A stretch of DNA of 64,000 bases from Parapedobacter sp042666505. GTDB taxonomy: Bacteria; Bacteroidota; Bacteroidia; Sphingobacteriales; Sphingobacteriaceae. How positions within the stretch are numbered: position 1 is the stretch's first letter; every line of letters begins with the position of its first letter. Of the stretch, positions 17,067 through 25,678 are shown piece by piece. The stretch covers positions 496,001 to 560,000 of the forward strand of contig NZ_JBHTDN010000003.1 of the NCBI RefSeq assembly GCF_042666505.1. The letters are read 5' to 3'. Below the pieces are notes generated by a model. The model searched no databases and was not told where the DNA came from. It worked only from the letters and a program-made list of their open reading frames with translations. A program made the translations under genes and the position numbers.

Positions 17067-18569
17067 TTACACGGCTTCCGCTAGGAGTTTTTTACCTTTT
17101 TCAATGGCGTCTTCGATGGTGCCCACCAGGTTAAAAGCCGCTTCGGGATACTCATCTACTTCACCGTCGATGATCATATTGAATCCTTTGATGGTGTCCT
17201 TGATATCTACCAGTACGCCCTTGAGGCCGGTAAACTGCTCGGCAACGTGGAAGGGTTGGGACAAAAAGCGCTGCACGCGACGTGCACGGCTAACGACCAG
17301 TTTGTCTTCTTCCGAAAGTTCGTCCATGCCTAAGATGGCAATGATATCTTGGAGTTCTTTGTAGCGTTGCAAAATTTCCTTTACCCGTTGGGCGGTGTTG
17401 TAATGCTCTTCGCCCAAAACCGTAGGGCTCAGAATCCGGGAAGTGGAATCCAGCGGATCCACCGCGGGATAAATACCCAGCTCGGCGATTTTACGGGAAA
17501 GTACGGTCGTTGCATCCAAGTGGGCGAAAGTAGTTGCCGGTGCCGGGTCGGTCAAGTCGTCGGCCGGTACATACACTGCCTGTACCGAGGTGATCGATCC
17601 GCGTTTGGTTGAGGTAATTCGCTCCTGCATAAGACCCATTTCCGTCGCCAATGTCGGTTGGTATCCCACCGCTGAAGGCATACGTCCCAACAACGCCGAT
17701 ACTTCAGACCCCGCTTGGGTAAACCGGAAAATGTTGTCAATAAAGAACAGGATATCACGGCCAGCGCCTTCGCCGTCGCCATCGCGGAAATACTCCGCTA
17801 TGGTCAGTCCCGAAAGTGCCACACGAGCACGTGCCCCGGGAGGCTCATTCATCTGTCCGAACACAAAGGTAGCCTTGGAGTCTTTCAGCTCTTCAGTATT
17901 CACTTTATCCAAAGGCCATTCTCCCTTCTCCATGCCTTCCATGAATTCCTCACCGTATTTGATAATGCCGGATTCCAGCATTTCACGTAAGAGATCGTTA
18001 CCTTCGCGGGTACGCTCACCTACCCCTGCAAATACGGATAGACCAGAGTACGCCTTTGCAATGTTGTTAATCAGTTCTTGGATTAATACGGTCTTACCCA
18101 CGCCCGCACCACCAAAGAGTCCGATCTTACCTCCCTTGGCGTAGGGCTCCAATAAGTCGATTACTTTGATACCGGTAAAGAGTACCTCCGTCTCGGTTGA
18201 GAGATCTTCGAATTTGGGAGGCGTATTGTGTATGCTGCGGCCGTTGGATTTTTCAAGTCCCGCAATGCCGTCTATTGCATCACCTACCACGTTGAACACG
18301 CGCCCTTTGATCGTTTCACCAACGGGCATTTTGATAGGGGCGCCTGTATCAACGACCTTCATGCCGCGTGTCAGGCCTTCTGTACCATCCATTGCGATGG
18401 TACGTACGCGCTCTTCTCCTAAGTGTTGCTGTACTTCTAAAACAATCCGTTGGCCATTATCTTTCTCGATTTCCAATGCATCGTAAATCTTGGGAAGTTT
18501 GGCGTTTTCGGAGAAACTAACATCGACTACAGGACCGATGATCTGGGCTATTTTTCCAATATTGGACAT
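17067..18569 (-). CDS. atpD: F1Fo ATP synthase beta subunit
   Basis: The catalytic beta subunit, 500 residues from the ATG at 18569 (MSNIGKIAQIIGPVVDVSF); an open frame ten codons longer lacks family support. The P-loop GGAGVGKT is at 153-160, followed by the GERTREGNDL motif and the ALSGLTIAEYFRD and RMPSAVGYQPTL segments. Only atpD and atpC are present here; other F1Fo genes must be elsewhere, an arrangement common in Bacteroidetes. A good promoter lies upstream. Confidence 0.97.
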   Translation of the reverse strand: MSNIGKIAQIIGPVVDVSFSENAKLPKIYDALEIEKDNGQRIVLEVQQHLGEERVRTIAMDGTEGLTRGMKVVDTGAPIKMPVGETIKGRVFNVVGDAIDGIAGLEKSNGRSIHNTPPKFEDLSTETEVLFTGIKVIDLLEPYAKGGKIGLFGGAGVGKTVLIQELINNIAKAYSGLSVFAGVGERTREGNDLLREMLESGIIKYGEEFMEGMEKGEWPLDKVNTEELKDSKATFVFGQMNEPPGARARVALSGLTIAEYFRDGDGEGAGRDILFFIDNIFRFTQAGSEVSALLGRMPSAVGYQPTLATEMGLMQERITSTKRGSITSVQAVYVPADDLTDPAPATTFAHLDATTVLSRKIAELGIYPAVDPLDSTSRILSPTVLGEEHYNTAQRVKEILQRYKELQDIIAILGMDELSEEDKLVVSRARRVQRFLSQPFHVAEQFTGLKGVLVDIKDTIKGFNMIIDGEVDEYPEAAFNLVGTIEDAIEKGKKLLAEAV

Positions 18570-18637
18570 ATTATCTGGAACTAAAATTTTATAAACCAAT
18601 ATAATAAAGGCAAAATACAGGCCTTAAATTTGGACTG

Positions 18638-18668
18638 CAAAAATACGCTTAAAAGAATTAAAAGCAAA
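18638..18668 (-). promoter_or_regulatory. promoter of atpDC
   Basis: The minus strand has TTTG at 18668-18665, a 19-base spacer and TATTTTTG at 18645-18638, an exact match to the Bacteroidetes vegetative pattern. The atpD start codon is about 70 bases downstream. Confidence 0.75.
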
Positions 18669-18722
18669 TTTAAATGTAAAGAAATATAACCTATTTCCAT
18701 GAGCCGGTTTGTGTACGGTCGT

Positions 18723-18768
18723 GTTATGTCCCTTCTCCGTATCCCATTTGTATCCCATTGGTTATGTC
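18723..18768. repeat. 11-bp direct repeat flanked by 8-bp repeats
   Basis: GTATCCCATTT (18739-18749) is followed directly by GTATCCCATTG (18750-18760). The pair is bracketed by two copies of gttatgtc at 18723-18730 and 18761-18768. Confidence 0.7.
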
Positions 18769-18858
18769 GACGTGGTATACACAGATCTATGGACTGCTTA
18801 TCAAGGGGGATGGGATCCGAAGGGCGGACGTAGGTGTGGGGGAGGAAACAGGAGTGTC

Positions 18859-18924
18859 TAACGGAGTTGGAACGGAGTTAAACGGACTTTTAACGGACTT
18901 TTAACGGACTTCGAATGAACTTTT
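18859..18924. repeat. array of AACGGA hexamers at 10-11 bp spacing
   Basis: AACGGA begins at 18860, 18871, 18881, 18892 and 18903, with a degenerate AATGAA at 18914. The spacing is 11, 10, 11, 11 and 11 bases, about one helical turn, so all units face the same side of the DNA. Confidence 0.8.
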
Positions 18925-18954
18925 AGGGGCTGGGTTTAGGGTAAGAATACAAAA

Positions 18955-18974
18955 TTGCCCAAGGTATAGGGCAA
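18955..18974 (-). terminator. terminator of the redoxin gene
   Basis: TTGCCC (18955-18960) and GGGCAA (18969-18974) form a 6-bp stem with an eight-base loop. On the minus strand it is followed by TTTT, shortly after the redoxin stop codon. Confidence 0.5.
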
Positions 18975-18996
18975 AGTTACGCAAATCGAGCGAAAG

Positions 18997-20118
18997 CTAC
19001 GGATAGTAACGGCCAATATGTTCAACGATAGCTTTGCGGAGTGCCAGGGGCTCAATGATGCCCATTTGCCTAAAGACAATTTCACCTCCCGGGGCTATGA
19101 GAACGGTATATGGCAATGCGCCCTGCCATTCTTTATCCACCGCCTCAATAAGATCGTACTTGTTTTCATCGCCGAAAAGCAGATTGCGGTTACTCGCATA
19201 TTTCTGTTCCAGAAAGGTTCGTACTTTATCTGCCGATTGCTTAGCATCCAATGAAACGGTAACAAAATCGAATTCACGGTTCCGGTACATTTTGTCGGTT
19301 TCCGTAAGCGTGGAAAACTCGGCCACACAGGGACCACACCAGGTTGCCCAAAAGTTAACCAAACGGTATTTCCCGGATTGATTGGCCAGTACCGATTTCA
19401 GCGAATCCAGCGTGACCGTTTCGAGCGTTACCGGCTCCTTCTTCCAGCTTTCGGCTTCCTGTAATTTCCAATCCGTTTTTGATTTCCACTTTACCGAGCA
19501 TCCGAAGGTCCGTGTAGTAGGTGTTGTTACCGGTTTCCCGGCCAGCAGCTCATCTACCGCGTTTTTTAAATCGGATGTTTTCGCCCTGCCGATGTGTTCA
19601 TCATCGTCGATGCGACCCGCATAGCGCAACACACGCTGTTCGTCAAATACGAAAGTGTGTGGAGTTGTAGCCGGTCCGTATTGCGTCGAAACCGCTTGCG
19701 TGTCGCCGTCATAGAGGTATGGAAAGTTATAGCCTTTGTCTTTATAACGGATTTTCATTTCCTCGAAACTGTCATTCAGATCGGTATACCCCAATTCATC
19801 CAGTCGTATGGCCGCGTCCGCATTGGGACTGATGGCCACTACCTGGACGCCTTTGGGTTGATAGGCGGCCGTAAATGCGATGATCCGGTCTTCATAGGCC
19901 TGTGCGGTAGGACAATGATTGCAGGTGAAGACGATCACTAGCAGTTTCGCTTCCTTAAAGCTTTCCAACGTGTACACCTGATCATCTACGCCCTTTAGAC
20001 GAAAGTCGGGTGCTTTTGAACCGATAGCCAACGGTTTGGGATCTTCGGCCCAGGCCGAATGGAGGAATGCCGAAAACAGGACTAGCAAGAGAACCGCTTT
20101 TTTTGATCGCTTCATCAT
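18997..20118 (-). CDS. exported two-domain redoxin (AhpC/TSA + TlpA-like)
   Basis: A 373-residue exported thiol protein. A signal peptide (residues 1-24, cleavage near SAWAED) is followed by an AhpC/TSA-like domain (about 30-190) with a CxxC motif, C66 and C69 in TCNHCP, and a second thioredoxin/TlpA-like domain (about 225-370) with the classic CGPC, C261 and C264 in WATWCGPC. Two complete CxxC sites in one chain suggest electron relay or disulfide reduction in the periplasm. It lies nine bases after the small membrane protein gene, so the two probably form an operon. The substrate is unknown. Confidence 0.85.
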   Translation of the reverse strand: MMKRSKKAVLLLVLFSAFLHSAWAEDPKPLAIGSKAPDFRLKGVDDQVYTLESFKEAKLLVIVFTCNHCPTAQAYEDRIIAFTAAYQPKGVQVVAISPNADAAIRLDELGYTDLNDSFEEMKIRYKDKGYNFPYLYDGDTQAVSTQYGPATTPHTFVFDEQRVLRYAGRIDDDEHIGRAKTSDLKNAVDELLAGKPVTTPTTRTFGCSVKWKSKTDWKLQEAESWKKEPVTLETVTLDSLKSVLANQSGKYRLVNFWATWCGPCVAEFSTLTETDKMYRNREFDFVTVSLDAKQSADKVRTFLEQKYASNRNLLFGDENKYDLIEAVDKEWQGALPYTVLIAPGGEIVFRQMGIIEPLALRKAIVEHIGRYYP

Positions 20119-20127
20119 TGCACCCTC

Positions 20128-20736
20128 CTATCCCAGCCGTTTATTTAGCTCGTCCTGCAATTGTCGTTTGAGTTTCTGCTCTTTCTCCATGGCTTTTTTC
20201 CGGTGCTGGTCGAATTCTTCCTGGAGTTCCTCGATCGCCTTTTTGGTGTCGTTGGTAACCACATGACCTTGGTTATAACGGTAGATGTAAAAGATCAGGG
20301 CTGCGGCTAATAAGAGGACAATACCCCACATAATTAAGCTATACGTGCTTTTTTCCAAGGAAACGCCGATAAATGAAAAGCTGTCTTTTTCCCGTTGGGC
20401 AATTTGCAATTCGTTTCGAGCCTGAGCAAGCGAATCGGTCATGGCTTCTACTGCAGCTTGTTGACTGCCATCTTTGGACTTTAAATCGGAAATTTCTTTG
20501 GTCAATACCCTGATCGTATCCGCAATATTTTTCCGGATCTGTTCAAGGTTTGCCTGGCGAACATGTTCAATGCCATCCTGGGTTCGTGAAATTGCATAGA
20601 GATAAATGAATTGGCTATCGATCGTTCCACTCGTAAGGGACCCCTTGGGAGGTTCCCGCCGTGACGTAGTTTGTCCGAAAACATTTCCCAATGAAATTAA
20701 CGCAACCAGCAGGGCTGGGAATGCAAGGTTTCTCAT
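20128..20736 (-). CDS. membrane-anchored coiled-coil protein, function unknown
   Basis: I do not recognise a named family. From the ATG at 20736 it is 202 residues; an upstream TTG would add six. An N-terminal signal peptide (MRNLAFPALLVALISLGNVF) is followed by a region with heptad-like charge patterns (about 60-110), a transmembrane segment (LIMWGIVLLLAAALIFYIY, about 131-149) and a lysine- and glutamate-rich coiled-coil tail ending KRQLQDELNKRLG. The downstream redoxin is in the same operon, so it may tether or assist that protein; this is inference. Confidence 0.65.
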   Translation of the reverse strand: MRNLAFPALLVALISLGNVFGQTTSRREPPKGSLTSGTIDSQFIYLYAISRTQDGIEHVRQANLEQIRKNIADTIRVLTKEISDLKSKDGSQQAAVEAMTDSLAQARNELQIAQREKDSFSFIGVSLEKSTYSLIMWGIVLLLAAALIFYIYRYNQGHVVTNDTKKAIEELQEEFDQHRKKAMEKEQKLKRQLQDELNKRLG

Positions 20737-20814
20737 GTTCGTTCGCTGTTTCAAATTAAGTTTTTAAATTTAAAACACGATATTACGGGATTTATTGTTT
20801 AAAAGGAAATTCAA

Positions 20815-20831
20815 TGTCAAAAAACATGACA
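20815..20831. promoter_or_regulatory. small inverted repeat upstream of rhaT
   Basis: TGTCA (20815-20819) and TGACA (20827-20831) are separated by seven bases, about 70 bases before the rhaT start. It could be an operator for a rhamnose regulator, but five-base arms arise often by chance. Confidence 0.25.
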
Positions 20832-20899
20832 GCACATAACAGTTCGTTTTTTCATCTTTTCTATCTTGCGCCGTTTTAATTAACCAATTACCGTATTGT

Positions 20900-21979
20900 A
20901 TGCAAGTAATCGCAGGAGTAATTTACCATTTCATTGGAGGCTTTGCCTCTGGAAGTTTTTATGTCCCGTATAAGCAAGTCAAAGGCTGGGCCTGGGAAAC
21001 GTTTTGGATCGTTGGCGGCCTATTTTCCTGGCTCATTGTGCCGCCGCTCGCTGCCTATATAACGATTCCCGGTTTTGCCGAGATTATCCGGCAAGCAGAC
21101 AGCAGCACGATTGGTTACGCCTACTTATTTGGCCTGCTGTGGGGGATAGGTGGACTTACTTACGGTTTGGGCGTCAGATACCTGGGTGTATCCCTGGGAA
21201 GCAGTATCATTCTGGGGTTGACCATGGTTTTTGGATCGCTGGTACCCTCTATATTTTATTATATCAATGGCAGTGAAGGGAAAGAGACGATTGATTTGTT
21301 TTTCACGACCGCTTCGGGGCGAACGGTGCTATTGGGCTTGTTGGTTTGTATCGTTGGCATTTTTCTATGTGGGCGTGCAGGTGTATTAAAAGAGCGTGAA
21401 CTTGTGGGCGGGGCAGCCGATGCCAGCGGGAATAAAGATTTTAAGTTTGGAATCGGGTTACTCGTCGGCATTATCTCCGGTATTTTGAGCGCCTGCTTTA
21501 ATTTTGGACTGGAAGCTGGAAAACCCATGGCTAATGTGGCTAACGAGCTGTGGAAGGCAGCCAATCCGGGGGAGGGAGAGTTTCTCTTCCAGAATAACGT
21601 AACCTATGTGGTTGTGCTTTGGGGTGGGCTCACTACCAATTTCATTTGGTGCATGTTCCTGAATGCACGCAATCGGACATTTGGCGACTACGTAAATACA
21701 AAAGTCCCCGTTGCACGGAATATTTTCTTTTGTGCATTGGCCGGAACCACTTGGTATTTGCAGTTTTTCTTTTATGGAATGGGCGAAAGCCGATTGGGCA
21801 ATGGCGCCAGCTCGTGGATCTTGCACATGGCATTTATTATTCTGATAGCCAACGCTTGGGGAGTCATTTTGAAAGAGTGGAAGGGCGTGAGTAAAAAAAC
21901 GTATGGTACCATTATCAGTGGAATCGCAGTGATTATTCTGTCGATCCTGCTGGTAGGTTTTGCAAGGACATTATCGTAA
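20900..21979 (+). CDS. rhaT: L-rhamnose/H+ symporter
   Basis: An integral membrane permease of 359 residues with about ten hydrophobic segments, starting MQVIAGVIYHFIGGFASGSFY and containing GLLWGIGGLTYGLGVRYLG, typical of the RhaT family. It imports L-rhamnose by proton symport. It is the first gene of the rhamnose operon, followed after 85 bases by rhaEW. No regulator gene is adjacent, so control may come from elsewhere. Confidence 0.93.
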   Translation: MQVIAGVIYHFIGGFASGSFYVPYKQVKGWAWETFWIVGGLFSWLIVPPLAAYITIPGFAEIIRQADSSTIGYAYLFGLLWGIGGLTYGLGVRYLGVSLGSSIILGLTMVFGSLVPSIFYYINGSEGKETIDLFFTTASGRTVLLGLLVCIVGIFLCGRAGVLKERELVGGAADASGNKDFKFGIGLLVGIISGILSACFNFGLEAGKPMANVANELWKAANPGEGEFLFQNNVTYVVVLWGGLTTNFIWCMFLNARNRTFGDYVNTKVPVARNIFFCALAGTTWYLQFFFYGMGESRLGNGASSWILHMAFIILIANAWGVILKEWKGVSKKTYGTIISGIAVIILSILLVGFARTLS

Positions 21980-21998
21980 GTCGAACGCGGGTGACAGA

Positions 21999-22033
21999 GA
22001 GCTGTGAGCCGGAAGCCGATTGCCGAAAACCGA
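21999..22033. repeat. 7-bp tandem units in the rhaT-rhaEW spacer
   Basis: Five successive 7-bp units (gagctgt, gagccgg, aagccga, ttgccga, aaaccga) fill the spacer before an A-rich stretch and the rhaEW start. The sequence differs from the heptads in the ilv cluster but the period is the same. Confidence 0.65.
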
Positions 22034-22064
22034 ATATACAAATTAACAAAAAATAAAAAAAAAG

Positions 22065-24191
22065 ATGTCTGAGATCATTGGAAAAGAATCGTTTAAGCAT
22101 GTCAGTTATTTATGGGACCATGCGAAAGCTGCGGAATTAGCAGGAGATGAAGTGGCGTTGCTGCTTTATCGATCCAACCTGTTGGGAGCTGATTTGCGTC
22201 TTACCAATTACGGGGGAGGCAACACCTCGTGCAAAGCGATCGCCAAAGACCCGCTTACGGGACTTGACACGGAAGTTATGTGGATTAAAGGTTCTGGAGG
22301 AGATATCGGCACGTTGACGCGCAGCGGACTGGCGGCGCTCTATGTAGATCGCCTGCGAAGCTTGGAGCACGTCTATCGCGGTATTGAGCACGAGGATGAA
22401 ATGGTCGAATTGTTCAACCATTGCATTTACGACCTAGCGTCGAAGGCTCCGTCTATCGATACACCGCTGCATGGTTTTCTCCCTTTCAAGCATATTGACC
22501 ATTTGCATCCCGATGCAGCGATCGCCATTGCCGCGGCAAAGGACGGTAAGCAGATTACAAAGGAGTTGTTCAACGGAGAAATAGGCTGGGTGGAATGGCA
22601 GCGGCCGGGATTCGACCTGGGACTGAAGCTTCGGGAATGCCTCAATGAAAATCCGGGTATAAAAGGGATCATGTTGGGCTCACACGGACTTTTCACGTGG
22701 GGAGACACCGCTTATGAAAGTTACATCAACACACTCACCGTCATCGAGCGCTGCGCCGAATACCTAGAGGCAAACTACGGTAAAAAGCGCCCTGTGTTCG
22801 GTGGAGCCAGGTTAGCAGACGTACCTGCCGAGCAACGTAAAAAGCAAGCTGCGGCGTTGGCCCCGGTACTTCGCGGATTCTGCTCGTCAGAACGCCATAT
22901 GGTTGGTCATTTTACCGATGATGGCCGTGTATTGGAGTTTATCAATTCGAATGACCTCGATCGGCTGGCTCCTTTGGGCACAAGTTGCCCGGACCATTTC
23001 CTGCGTACCAAGATCAGCCCGCTGGTATTGGACTTGGCACCCGACGCCGACCTGTCGGATGCGGAAGCGCTTAAGGCAACGCTGGCGCCGGCCTTCGAAG
23101 CCTACCGTGCGATGTACAAGGAATATTATGAAACGTGCAAGCACCCCAACAGTCCGGCTATGCGCGACCCAAATCCGGTTATCATCCTGTATCCGGGTAT
23201 CGGAATGTTTTCCTTCTCGAAGGATAAGCAAACCGCGCGCGTAGCGGCCGAATTTTACACCAACGCCATCAATGTAATGAAGGGAGCCGACGCAATATCT
23301 GAATATACGTCGCTGCCCCGGCAAGAGGCGTTTGATATCGAATATTGGCTTCTGGAAGAGGCAAAGTTGCAACGTATGCCCAAGCCCAAACCCTTGTCGG
23401 GCAAAATCGCCTTGGTGACGGGGAGCGCTGGAGGTATCGGAAAGGCGATCGCCAAGAAATTCGTGCAAGAAGGTGCCGTTGTGATCCTCAATGACCTCAA
23501 TGCAGAGCGATTGGAAGGGGCTGCCGAAGAATTTAAGGCTGCCTTCGGAAAAGACGCATATGCTACCGCTCAATTGGATGTAACGAATGCAGATCAGATC
23601 CAGCAGGCGTTTGATACGGCTTCGCTGGCCTTCGGTGGGATAGATATCGTCGTCAATAATGCGGGGTTGTCGATTTCGAAATCCATCGGGGATCATACCC
23701 AGAAAGACTGGGATCTGCTTTACGATGTATTGGTAAAGGGACAGTTTTTGGTAACCCAGGCGGCCGTTCAGGTGTTGAAGAAGCAAGCCATCGGTGGTGA
23801 TATCATTAATATCGTTAGCAAAAATGCATTGGTCAGCGGTCCCAATAACGCAGGTTATGGCTCGGCTAAAGCCGCACAATTGCACTTAAGCCGGTTGAAT
23901 GCAGCCGAACTGGGGGCCGACAAAATCCGCGTAAATGTGGTGAACCCGGACGCGGTTATTAGCGACAGCAACATCTGGGCAGGCGGCTGGGCCGAGGGGC
24001 GTGCCAAAGCCTACGGAATTACCGTAGAGGAACTGCCTGCGTACTACGCCAAGCGTACCCTGCTCGGTGAAATCATCTTGCCGGACGACATTGCCAATGC
24101 CTGCTTTGTGCTGGTAGGTGGATTGATGAAAAAGTCTACGGGCAATGTATTGAATGTGGATGGAGGTGTCGCCATGGCATTCGTCCGATAA
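22065..24191 (+). CDS. rhaEW: bifunctional rhamnulose-1-phosphate aldolase / L-lactaldehyde dehydrogenase
   Basis: A fused 708-residue enzyme. The N-terminal class II aldolase/adducin domain (about 20-430) has the metal histidines in TPLHGF and DHLHPD and the segment GSHGLFTWG. The C-terminal short-chain dehydrogenase domain (about 443-708) has the nucleotide loop TGSAGGIG at 452-459 and the catalytic pair Y598/K602 in YGSAK. Such fusions (RhaEW) split L-rhamnulose 1-phosphate to dihydroxyacetone phosphate and L-lactaldehyde, then oxidise the aldehyde to L-lactate. The neighbours rhaT, rhaI and rhaB support this. It is separated from rhaI by 209 bases with strong secondary structure. Confidence 0.92.
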   Translation: MSEIIGKESFKHVSYLWDHAKAAELAGDEVALLLYRSNLLGADLRLTNYGGGNTSCKAIAKDPLTGLDTEVMWIKGSGGDIGTLTRSGLAALYVDRLRSLEHVYRGIEHEDEMVELFNHCIYDLASKAPSIDTPLHGFLPFKHIDHLHPDAAIAIAAAKDGKQITKELFNGEIGWVEWQRPGFDLGLKLRECLNENPGIKGIMLGSHGLFTWGDTAYESYINTLTVIERCAEYLEANYGKKRPVFGGARLADVPAEQRKKQAAALAPVLRGFCSSERHMVGHFTDDGRVLEFINSNDLDRLAPLGTSCPDHFLRTKISPLVLDLAPDADLSDAEALKATLAPAFEAYRAMYKEYYETCKHPNSPAMRDPNPVIILYPGIGMFSFSKDKQTARVAAEFYTNAINVMKGADAISEYTSLPRQEAFDIEYWLLEEAKLQRMPKPKPLSGKIALVTGSAGGIGKAIAKKFVQEGAVVILNDLNAERLEGAAEEFKAAFGKDAYATAQLDVTNADQIQQAFDTASLAFGGIDIVVNNAGLSISKSIGDHTQKDWDLLYDVLVKGQFLVTQAAVQVLKKQAIGGDIINIVSKNALVSGPNNAGYGSAKAAQLHLSRLNAAELGADKIRVNVVNPDAVISDSNIWAGGWAEGRAKAYGITVEELPAYYAKRTLLGEIILPDDIANACFVLVGGLMKKSTGNVLNVDGGVAMAFVR

Positions 24192-24203
24192 TTTCTTATA
24201 AGC

Positions 24204-24250
24204 AGAATTGTCAATTAAATGTGCCTAAACGGCATTTGATTGGCAATTCT
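24204..24250 (+). terminator. long imperfect hairpin after rhaEW
   Basis: A left arm at 24204-24225 and right arm at 24231-24250 pair along about 20 bases, allowing two G-U pairs and a two-base bulge, with a five-base loop. It begins 12 bases after the rhaEW stop and is followed by ATTTATCTTT. It probably limits read-through into rhaI or protects the upstream message. Confidence 0.6.
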
Positions 24251-24253
24251 ATT

Positions 24254-24261
24254 TATCTTTG
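24254..24261 (+). promoter_or_regulatory. candidate -7 element upstream of rhaI
   Basis: TATCTTTG is a perfect TAnnTTTG match. The nearest TTTG, at 24235-24238, is only 15 bases upstream, shorter than the usual spacer, so this is tentative. Transcripts from it would carry the 73-bp inverted-repeat element in the leader. Confidence 0.35.
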
Positions 24262-24287
24262 ATAAGTAGATCCGTTATGAACCCGGC

Positions 24288-24360
24288 ATGATCAAAATAA
24301 TCATTAAGCCCACAGGGCAATGACGAGCTTCGCCGCTGTCGCTTCGGTTATTTTGATCAT
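24288..24360. repeat. 73-bp element with 13-bp perfect inverted ends
   Basis: ATGATCAAAATAA at 24288-24300 is the exact reverse complement of 24348-24360. Inside, TCATT-AA-GCCC pairs with GGGC-AATGA (24301-24323) as a second hairpin, and a third weak hairpin follows. It could be a miniature mobile repeat or a structured 5' leader of rhaI. No clear target-site duplication was seen. Confidence 0.75.
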
Positions 24361-24400
24361 CAAAGGCTCTATCTGACAACTGAAAACAAAAAACAAATAG

Positions 24401-25675
24401 ATGAATATCGATAAAAATCAAATAGCAGCCCATAACCAACAACATGAGGCGGTTCAAAGCCGCCGATTCAGTCAACTGGCGGAAGAACTGTCGGACATCG
24501 AATCCATAGTTCAGAAGTTAATAGATTTCCAGGTAGCCATACCCAGTTGGGCATTGGGTACCGGTGGTACACGTTTTGGCCGGTTTTCAGGTGGGGGAGA
24601 ACCGCGTAACCTGGAAGAAAAAATTGCAGACATCGGCCTTTTGCATGCACTCAACCAGTCCAGCGGTGCAATTTCTCTGCACATTCCATGGGATATTCCC
24701 GAAGATTATGCCGCCATACGCACACTGGCCGGCCAACACGGTCTGAGTTTCGATGCAATGAACTCCAACACGTTCCAGGATCAACCGGGCCAAGCCTTGA
24801 GCTATAAATTCGGCTCCATGCAACACGTAGACAAAGCGGTACGAAAGCAAGCGGTTGATCACAACATCGAGGTAATTAAGCACGGTGTGGAACTGGGATC
24901 AAAGTCGCTCACCGTTTGGTTGGCCGATGGATCGAGTTTTCCCGGTCAGTTAAACTTCCGCCGTGCGTTCCAAAATACCTTGGAAAGCTTGCAGGAGGTT
25001 TACCAAGCGCTTCCGGAGGATTGGAAAATATTCGTGGAATACAAGGCTTTCGAACCCAATTTTTATTCCACCACGGTAGGCGATTGGGGCCAATCCCTGC
25101 TATATGCTAATAAACTGGGCGATAAGGCGTATACGTTGGTCGATCTGGGCCATCACCTACCCAATGCCAATATTGAGCAGATTGTAGCCCTGCTCCTGAT
25201 GGAGGGAAAGCTCGGCGGATTCCATTTCAATGATTCGAAATACGGAGATGATGACCTGACTACCGGCAGCATCAAACCCTACCAATTATTTTTGATCTTC
25301 AACGAATTGGTCGAAGGGATGGACAACCGGGGTATGAACCATACCACGGATCTGGGGTGGATGATTGATGCTTCCCATAACCTCAAGGATCCGCTTGAGG
25401 ATCTGCTGCAATCGGTGGAAGCCATCCTGATTGCGTATGCTCAGGCCTTGTTGATCGACCGGGTTGCACTGGCCGAGGCACAATCGCGGAACGATGTGGT
25501 GCGCGCACAGGAAGTCCTGCAGCACGCTTTCCGCACGGATGTGCGCCCGTTGGTAGCAGAGGCACGGAGAAGGGCTGGCGCAGCGGTGAATCCTGTTCAA
25601 CTGTTCAGAGACCTCGATGTGCGTGGCCAGCTGATTAAAGAACGCGGATCAAAAACAGTAGCTACGGGATTATAA
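24401..25675 (+). CDS. rhaI: L-rhamnose isomerase, RhaI type
   Basis: Interconverts L-rhamnose and L-rhamnulose. The 424-residue TIM-barrel protein has candidate metal ligands in FVEYKAFEP, LVDLGHHLPNANIEQI and GGFHFNDSKYGDDDL, as in the Pseudomonas-type isomerase RhaI rather than E. coli RhaA. It ends three bases before the rhaB start, so the two are coupled. Confidence 0.9.
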   Translation: MNIDKNQIAAHNQQHEAVQSRRFSQLAEELSDIESIVQKLIDFQVAIPSWALGTGGTRFGRFSGGGEPRNLEEKIADIGLLHALNQSSGAISLHIPWDIPEDYAAIRTLAGQHGLSFDAMNSNTFQDQPGQALSYKFGSMQHVDKAVRKQAVDHNIEVIKHGVELGSKSLTVWLADGSSFPGQLNFRRAFQNTLESLQEVYQALPEDWKIFVEYKAFEPNFYSTTVGDWGQSLLYANKLGDKAYTLVDLGHHLPNANIEQIVALLLMEGKLGGFHFNDSKYGDDDLTTGSIKPYQLFLIFNELVEGMDNRGMNHTTDLGWMIDASHNLKDPLEDLLQSVEAILIAYAQALLIDRVALAEAQSRNDVVRAQEVLQHAFRTDVRPLVAEARRRAGAAVNPVQLFRDLDVRGQLIKERGSKTVATGL

Positions 25676-25678
25676 AAA

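Larger units (their letters stand above)
18570..18996. other. repeat-rich intergenic region upstream of atpD
   Basis: About 430 bases without a gene. It holds the atpD promoter (18638-18668), an 11-bp duplicate (18739-18760) flanked by copies of gttatgtc, a phased array of AACGGA hexamers (18859-18924) and the terminator of the redoxin gene (18955-18974). Confidence 0.8.

Noticed and set aside
18859..18924. CRISPR array
   Set aside because: The units are 11 bp without unique spacers, and no cas gene is nearby.
22887..23885. 332-codon open frame on the minus strand inside rhaEW
   Set aside because: It is fully antisense to a gene with strong catalytic motifs in both domains, and its own product shows no recognisable family.
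24288..24360. tRNA-like cloverleaf
   Set aside because: The outer stem is 13 bp, far longer than a tRNA acceptor stem, and there is no T-loop sequence or CCA end.
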